DNA from: Hyaloscypha bicolor E
Taxonomy: Eukaryota; Ascomycota; Leotiomycetes; Helotiales; Hyaloscyphaceae
Length of the DNA stretch: 64,000 nt
Direction of reading: 5' to 3'
NCBI RefSeq assembly: GCF_002865645.1
Contig: NW_020194609.1
Span: forward strand, 62,001-126,000
The stretch's first letter is position 1. Each line of letters begins with the position of its first letter. Of the stretch, positions 59,619 through 64,000 are shown one piece after another. The notes below the pieces were generated by a model. The model was given only the letters and a program-made list of their open reading frames with translations, was not told the DNA's origin and searched no databases. Made by a program: the position numbers and the translations under genes.

Positions 59619-61200
59619 CTACAATGTCAGCACTACCGTAAAAGTAAGAGATATGACAATAAAAACAAAGTTCCCATCAAGCCTTCTCCCGTCTGATTTT
59701 TTCGCTTTCATGGTACAGCTCACAGTAACGGTACCGCTACACGCTGTAGGCGAAGGTCCCGAAGAAGGGATAGGCGTAGGCGTAATGTTTGCCTGGAATA
59801 GAATACAGTCAGCAACTCACCCCGTCATCCCAACCGCCAAAAAACGCAACGAACTTCTTTTTACATACCAGACTCTGGCTCACAGCCGCATCAGCTGGAG
59901 CCCCAGATGCAGCCCTATACCAATTCTCAGGCGGATCGCCCAGACACTCGCCAACGGTCACAGAAGTACCGAATCCGAGGGCGAGCATGCGATCTAGTGT
60001 CCACGCAGTCAGGTTATACGCAGTCTGTTCGTGGATGTCGTGGTTTATGACGATGAAATCGGCTGGGTAGCCGGCGGTGACGTTTACAGTTGCAAATTGC
60101 ACGTTTATTGCGTCTTTTGAGTTTTGGATGAGGGTAGGGTCGTCGTACAGGTAATCTGGGGTGTGTTAGGAACTTCAATGCCAGGAGGAAGATTAGGGGA
60201 GAGGGGGAGAAGGTGGTGAAGTGGTGTGAGCGTCTAAGCCAGAGGGTTGGATTCAGCTTACCGCTGCTGTCAATGTTGTAGTACACAACGTGATATCCCA
60301 TGTCATACATCATAGCTTGGGTCTCGTTGTTGCACTCCGAGTACGGCGGTCTCATATACGTTGGAAAGAATCCAAGCACATTCCGAAACGCCATCTCGTT
60401 GTAGTACATCTGGTTCTGCCTCTGTTGGACCGTGAGAGCTGACAAGTTCTGGTGCGTCCATGTGTGGCTGGCTACCTGGTGGCCCGCCGCATGCATCCGT
60501 TTGAGGAGTTGGGGGTAGCCCGTGGAAGCATTGTCCAGCTGGCCCTTCCCCATGTTATTCCCCGTGATGAAGAATGTCGCTTTCGCATTGTACTGCTCCA
60601 AGACATCAAGCACCTTCTCGGTGAAGATGTAAGGCCCGTCGTCGAATGTCAGCGCTACATGGCTCTTGTTTTCGCAGAAATAGAGACCGGTTCCTCCGTA
60701 GCTGATGTTTCCTAGGTGCGGCCGTGCAACATCTTTTGTCGAGGAGCCGAGAGGTGAGGTGTTCCCGTCGCATTTGTCTCCATAACTGAGCTGGCAGGCT
60801 GGCCCCGAGCAGTAATGGAAGTCTTTCCCACTGAGAAAGCATTCAATACCTGCTTCACTCTGGGGAGATTTTTTTACTTACCAGTACCCTCCAATTGAGC
60901 AACTATTGCAATGTCAGTATTGTCTCTAACAAAAGGGTTCTGAACATACCAGTATCCAGTCGGACAGGAACCGTTACCTGGTCCACATCTGAGGTTTACA
61001 GCACGTTCATCTATATACCCTTGTTGAGGAAGGGCCGCTCTGTGCTGCATCACATGATTCACATGAGGAGCAAACTGTGAAGCTCCCCTTAGTTGCAAAT
61101 TAGAAACAGCATCGAAGCCACCCAAAAGCTTGAGGCCGCCATGGCCGATAGCAATGTGAGCGATGGGAAGCACCGTAAGTAACCAACTGTTTAGGCGCAT
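59619..61200 (-). CDS. Chitin deacetylase with one CBM18 module and possible GPI anchor
   Basis: Five exons join in phase: 60,950-61,200, a 21-nt exon 60,882-60,902, 60,262-60,830, 59,869-60,155 and 59,619-59,792 (introns 47, 51, 106 and 76 bp), giving about 433 residues. A signal peptide (WLLTVLPIAHIAIGHG) is followed by an N-terminal CBM18-like module assembled from three exons (RCGPGNGSCPTGYC, CSIGGYC, GKDFHYC). The NodB domain shows TFDDGPYIF, SHTWTHQ, MRPPYSECN and INHDIHEQ, so metal and catalytic residues are kept. The C terminus has a Pro/Ser/Thr stretch and ends in a hydrophobic run (FVFIVISLTFTVVLTL), which suggests a GPI anchor to membrane or wall, in contrast to its soluble-looking neighbour. 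The start could be three codons earlier (MPTMRL). Paralogue of the gene at 57,451. Confidence 0.9.
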
Positions 61201-62448
61201 GGTGGGCAAAGGATAAAATGAAGTTGGAGATAAATTTCTTGCTGCAAGTCAACAAAATATGTGCCAAGCTTCTAATGCCCCTCCCTTGCCTCCCAGAAAC
61301 AAAGGCCGCCAACAAGGTGCAATGTGTGGGCCAGGAGGCATCAAATCTCCGTCCGATGGCCCATGAGTGCAAGTTCTAACTGTTTACAAGATACCCAGCT
61401 CAAGCTGCCAGCCATGCAGGAGCAAGAACTGAACGGAGTCTAGTGCAGAAAGCTCGATAGACATCGCCATTGCCGTCAACGGTCGCCAAAAGGATTGACA
61501 GGGGACAACCCCTCATGGCGCCACGATTCTCACCCTTGCAGTTTTCAGCCCAAGAAAACGCCTCAGCCACCCCGCATCCCACACGGCCAATTTGTCCCGA
61601 GTCGTGGCGTTCCCACCCACGTCTGTTTGAACCTCACATAACGGCCAATGCCATGGTCAAGGCACTGCTCTTGGCATGTACGACTTCGTATCCGGATTTG
61701 GTTTTGTGCAGCTTATTCTCTGGCCTTGAATCGGCCACGGGCTCCGGAGCAATAGCAAATTTTTTTTAACCGTCTGAAGTTCTTGGCGGAGGGTGTTTTA
61801 GCAGCGCATGACTGAAATATCCAGAAGATTATGAATTTTATGAAAGTCAGGTAAAGCTAACCGAGGGGAAAGGGGGCTTGGCAACCCTCTTCGGTTAGAT
61901 GCTTTATTACTTCTCTTATAGATTTCATAATAATTTAATAAACATGCCTTTAAAATAGACAGGGATTAGGCTCTGGATTTTTAATTAATTGAATCCAGAA
62001 GCGTCTTTTAGAATATATTCCGACGCCCCTCCTTTGCCGTACTTGCCCGTTTCGGACCACACCTCAGGAATATGCAGACGAAATATCTTGCTAAAAGCAC
62101 GAAATATCAAACCTATCGCTCTGAACACGTGGGGCCACTCGTGCGTCACTGTGTGAAGATCGCCCGTGCGTTCCTCTGCCCGGGCGATGCAAAAATAGTA
62201 CTCGACAGCTCTTGGAATCCGCTAAAGTTTCCCGAAAGTGAAAAAAGACCCGATCTCCTGCCCTGCAAGTGCTTATCAGCTTTACAGGGCTCCCCGCATT
62301 GTGATGTGTCAATCATGTACTTGCATGTACCGTGTTTCCAGATCAGGGGTCAATCCATCTGATCATTGAGCTATTTTATTCTGGAAAAAAAATATTTACG
62401 GTAAGCCTGTTCGTACCCCTTCCTTGCTTTTTGGTTCCGTTTTTATCA
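61201..62448. other. Intergenic, nothing recognised
   Basis: About 1.25 kb between the deacetylase start and the chitin-synthase-like 3' end, both on the minus strand. An AT-rich patch lies at about 61,800-62,000. Short frames only. Confidence 0.45.
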
Positions 62449-64000
62449 TCAGAAGCCAGCCCGGGCCATACTCTCCTCTGCAGCCGAATTCTGAAAGCGT
62501 GAATCTTCGAAAGATCGAGGCGGGGATTTCCGTATCTTGTTTCTGCCACCACGCCGAGGCCGCTTTTCATTCACTTTTTCGCTTCCCGGCAAAGTCTGAA
62601 CTGTCTCGACCACTTTTCTTGTTTTACCCCAGGCAAAGTTGTCAAGGCTCCACAAGGCGTAAAGGAGAACAGTAATGTTCAAAAAGGGGCCCAGAAAGAA
62701 GTAGATTAAGAGACCGAGCAGATACTGCACGCGCGCTTTCACTCCGCGTGGCTGCCACACCACGATGAGGACGTAGTAGATCAAGGGGCAGATCATGACG
62801 GAAGCAAAGGCAAGAATGAGACTGTAGTGTACAACTAAAGAAGGGAAAGAAAGTATGTCAGCCAGAACTCAGTGTACATCGGTGAAATAGAGGCCGTCAG
62901 GAATGAGATGATGGCACTCACAAGTACAAGCCTTTATAAAGCTCGCAATGCATGCAATGATGAAAAGGTTCAGGACCCAGGTCAGGACATTTGCACACGC
63001 TAAGAGGCGCTCAAACCAGACTATTCCCGGCGCGAATACAAGCAAAAGATCATTTGAAGTGGCTCCTAGTGTCCAGCGTCTCCTCTGAGACAGAAACACC
63101 GACCACGAGCGTGGAACATCAGTGTAAGCCCTTGCCCTGAGCGCTTGGCGAGTCTGTGCCTTTGGAAACGCGGAGAGCATGAGACACACATGGTTGCGGT
63201 CTTCGCTCGCCGTGGCGCGGATTTGCTTGAGGAGGGAATCCGTTACCTTCGGATGGTAGCCAAAGAGGTCAAGCAGGATATGGTCACCACATGTGGTTTC
63301 AGAGACTTTGAGCAACTGGCAGCACCCCGGGAGACAGGATACTTTATGAGTCGCAATGGACTGGTGAAGGCGTCGTAGGCACTGCGAGATGGTGTACTCG
63401 GCATTTTGGTACACGCGCCATGGAGACCAGGGTCCAGATTGAAAATCTACGGCAACGTAGCCGCAGACTCCGACGGTGCTCACATAGTGTGATTGCTTGA
63501 GGAGCTCCGAGATGCAGGTTGGCTCGAAGAAAGTATCGGCATCCATTCCAATGAGAACGTCTGCCATGGTGAAGCCAGCTCCAAGCGTGAGGAAAGACAC
63601 CATGACACTGAAGAAGTATGGAGAGTGGATCACGGCTGGCCGAGTTGCACGTATATTGAAATTGTAGAGGAATGACCGGATGAGGATGAGACCATCGCGC
63701 TTGCCCCGGTTTCCCTGTTTGATGATGCAAAGGTATGGGATTCCGCCATAAGTTCCGCTTTGAACCACTACATCCATTTGAGTATGATCCCAAGATGTGT
63801 ATGCTGCTGAGATGTATTCTCGGGAGCTTGGCCCCGTCAAAATGTTGTCCAAGAGATATGCGGCAGTTGTTTTCGCCATCCCGGGCCCGCGCACTTGTCC
63901 ATCGCAGACGATTATGATTGCCTTTTTGTGCTGGTCGATGTTGACCTGACCGACAAGTGAATCTAGCGACTTGACCAATTCTTCACTGGTCTCGTTGTAG
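62449..64000 (-). CDS. Chitin-synthase-like GT2 glycosyltransferase, 5' part outside window
   Basis: Two exons seen (62,922 to the window edge, and 62,449-62,834) join in phase across an 87-bp intron. The frame is open to base 64,000, so the N terminus is missing. It would polymerise N-acetylglucosamine into chitin at the plasma membrane. Motifs in order: YNETSEELVKSLDSL at the edge, NRGKRDGL, a DAD metal site (LIGMDADTFF), SCLPGCCQLLKV, ASEDR, and QRRRWTLGATSND. Membrane helices follow (VLTWVLNLFIIACIASF; VMICPLIYYVLIVVW; LLIYFFLGPFLNITVLLY) and then DNFAWGKTRKV, related to the SWGNTR box of chitin synthases. The pattern fits division-2 chitin synthases, though class cannot be set without the N terminus. 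Its last 60 residues are basic and low complexity. Confidence 0.87.

Overview
The window looks like a filamentous ascomycete (Pezizomycotina) chromosome. Support: genes have short introns (about 44-106 bp) with GT..AG ends, many products are typical of this group (Zn2Cys6 regulators, a NACHT protein, CBM18 chitin deacetylases, a division-2-like chitin synthase, DUF6594), and about 20 kb is AT-rich DNA whose transposon relics carry transition-type damage as left by repeat-induced point mutation (RIP). The class cannot be fixed by eye. All exon coordinates were worked out by hand from reading frames and splice signals.

Region 1 (1 to about 19,930) is an AT-rich, gene-free block. A Ty3/gypsy Pol relic (integrase, then reverse transcriptase) runs leftward from about 2,140 and leaves the window at base 1. 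A Ty1/copia element, also on the minus strand, spans about 8,313-15,950 between two LTR-like direct repeats. A less damaged Tc1/mariner transposase relic (about 12,400-13,050) sits inside it. The rest is unassigned AT-rich sequence with a 15-bp minisatellite and a perfect 16-bp inverted repeat.

Region 2 (20-33.4 kb) is the block border: a truncated NACHT (NLR-like) gene with an in-frame stop, a 442-bp TIR element, a GNAT acetyltransferase, a candidate 112-aa cysteine-rich secreted protein, a Zn2Cys6 regulator interrupted by one stop codon, and a TauD-like dioxygenase.

Region 3 (34-43.7 kb) is conserved-looking: a protein-kinase-like gene, a cyclic nucleotide phosphodiesterase and a class I methyltransferase, the last two separated by a 3.2-kb divergent spacer.

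Region 4 (45-49.5 kb) holds a local family of small cysteine-containing secreted proteins: a two-module gene whose introns recur in both modules, a one-module gene and a broken copy. No known family was recognised. This is the best candidate for something undescribed.

Region 5 (50-64 kb) has a DUF6594 membrane protein, a second Zn2Cys6 regulator, a GH16 glycosidase, a 326-bp TIR element with an AT-rich core, two convergent chitin deacetylase paralogues and the 3' part of a chitin-synthase-like gene. The last four genes suggest a neighbourhood for making and modifying the cell wall, though co-regulation is not shown.
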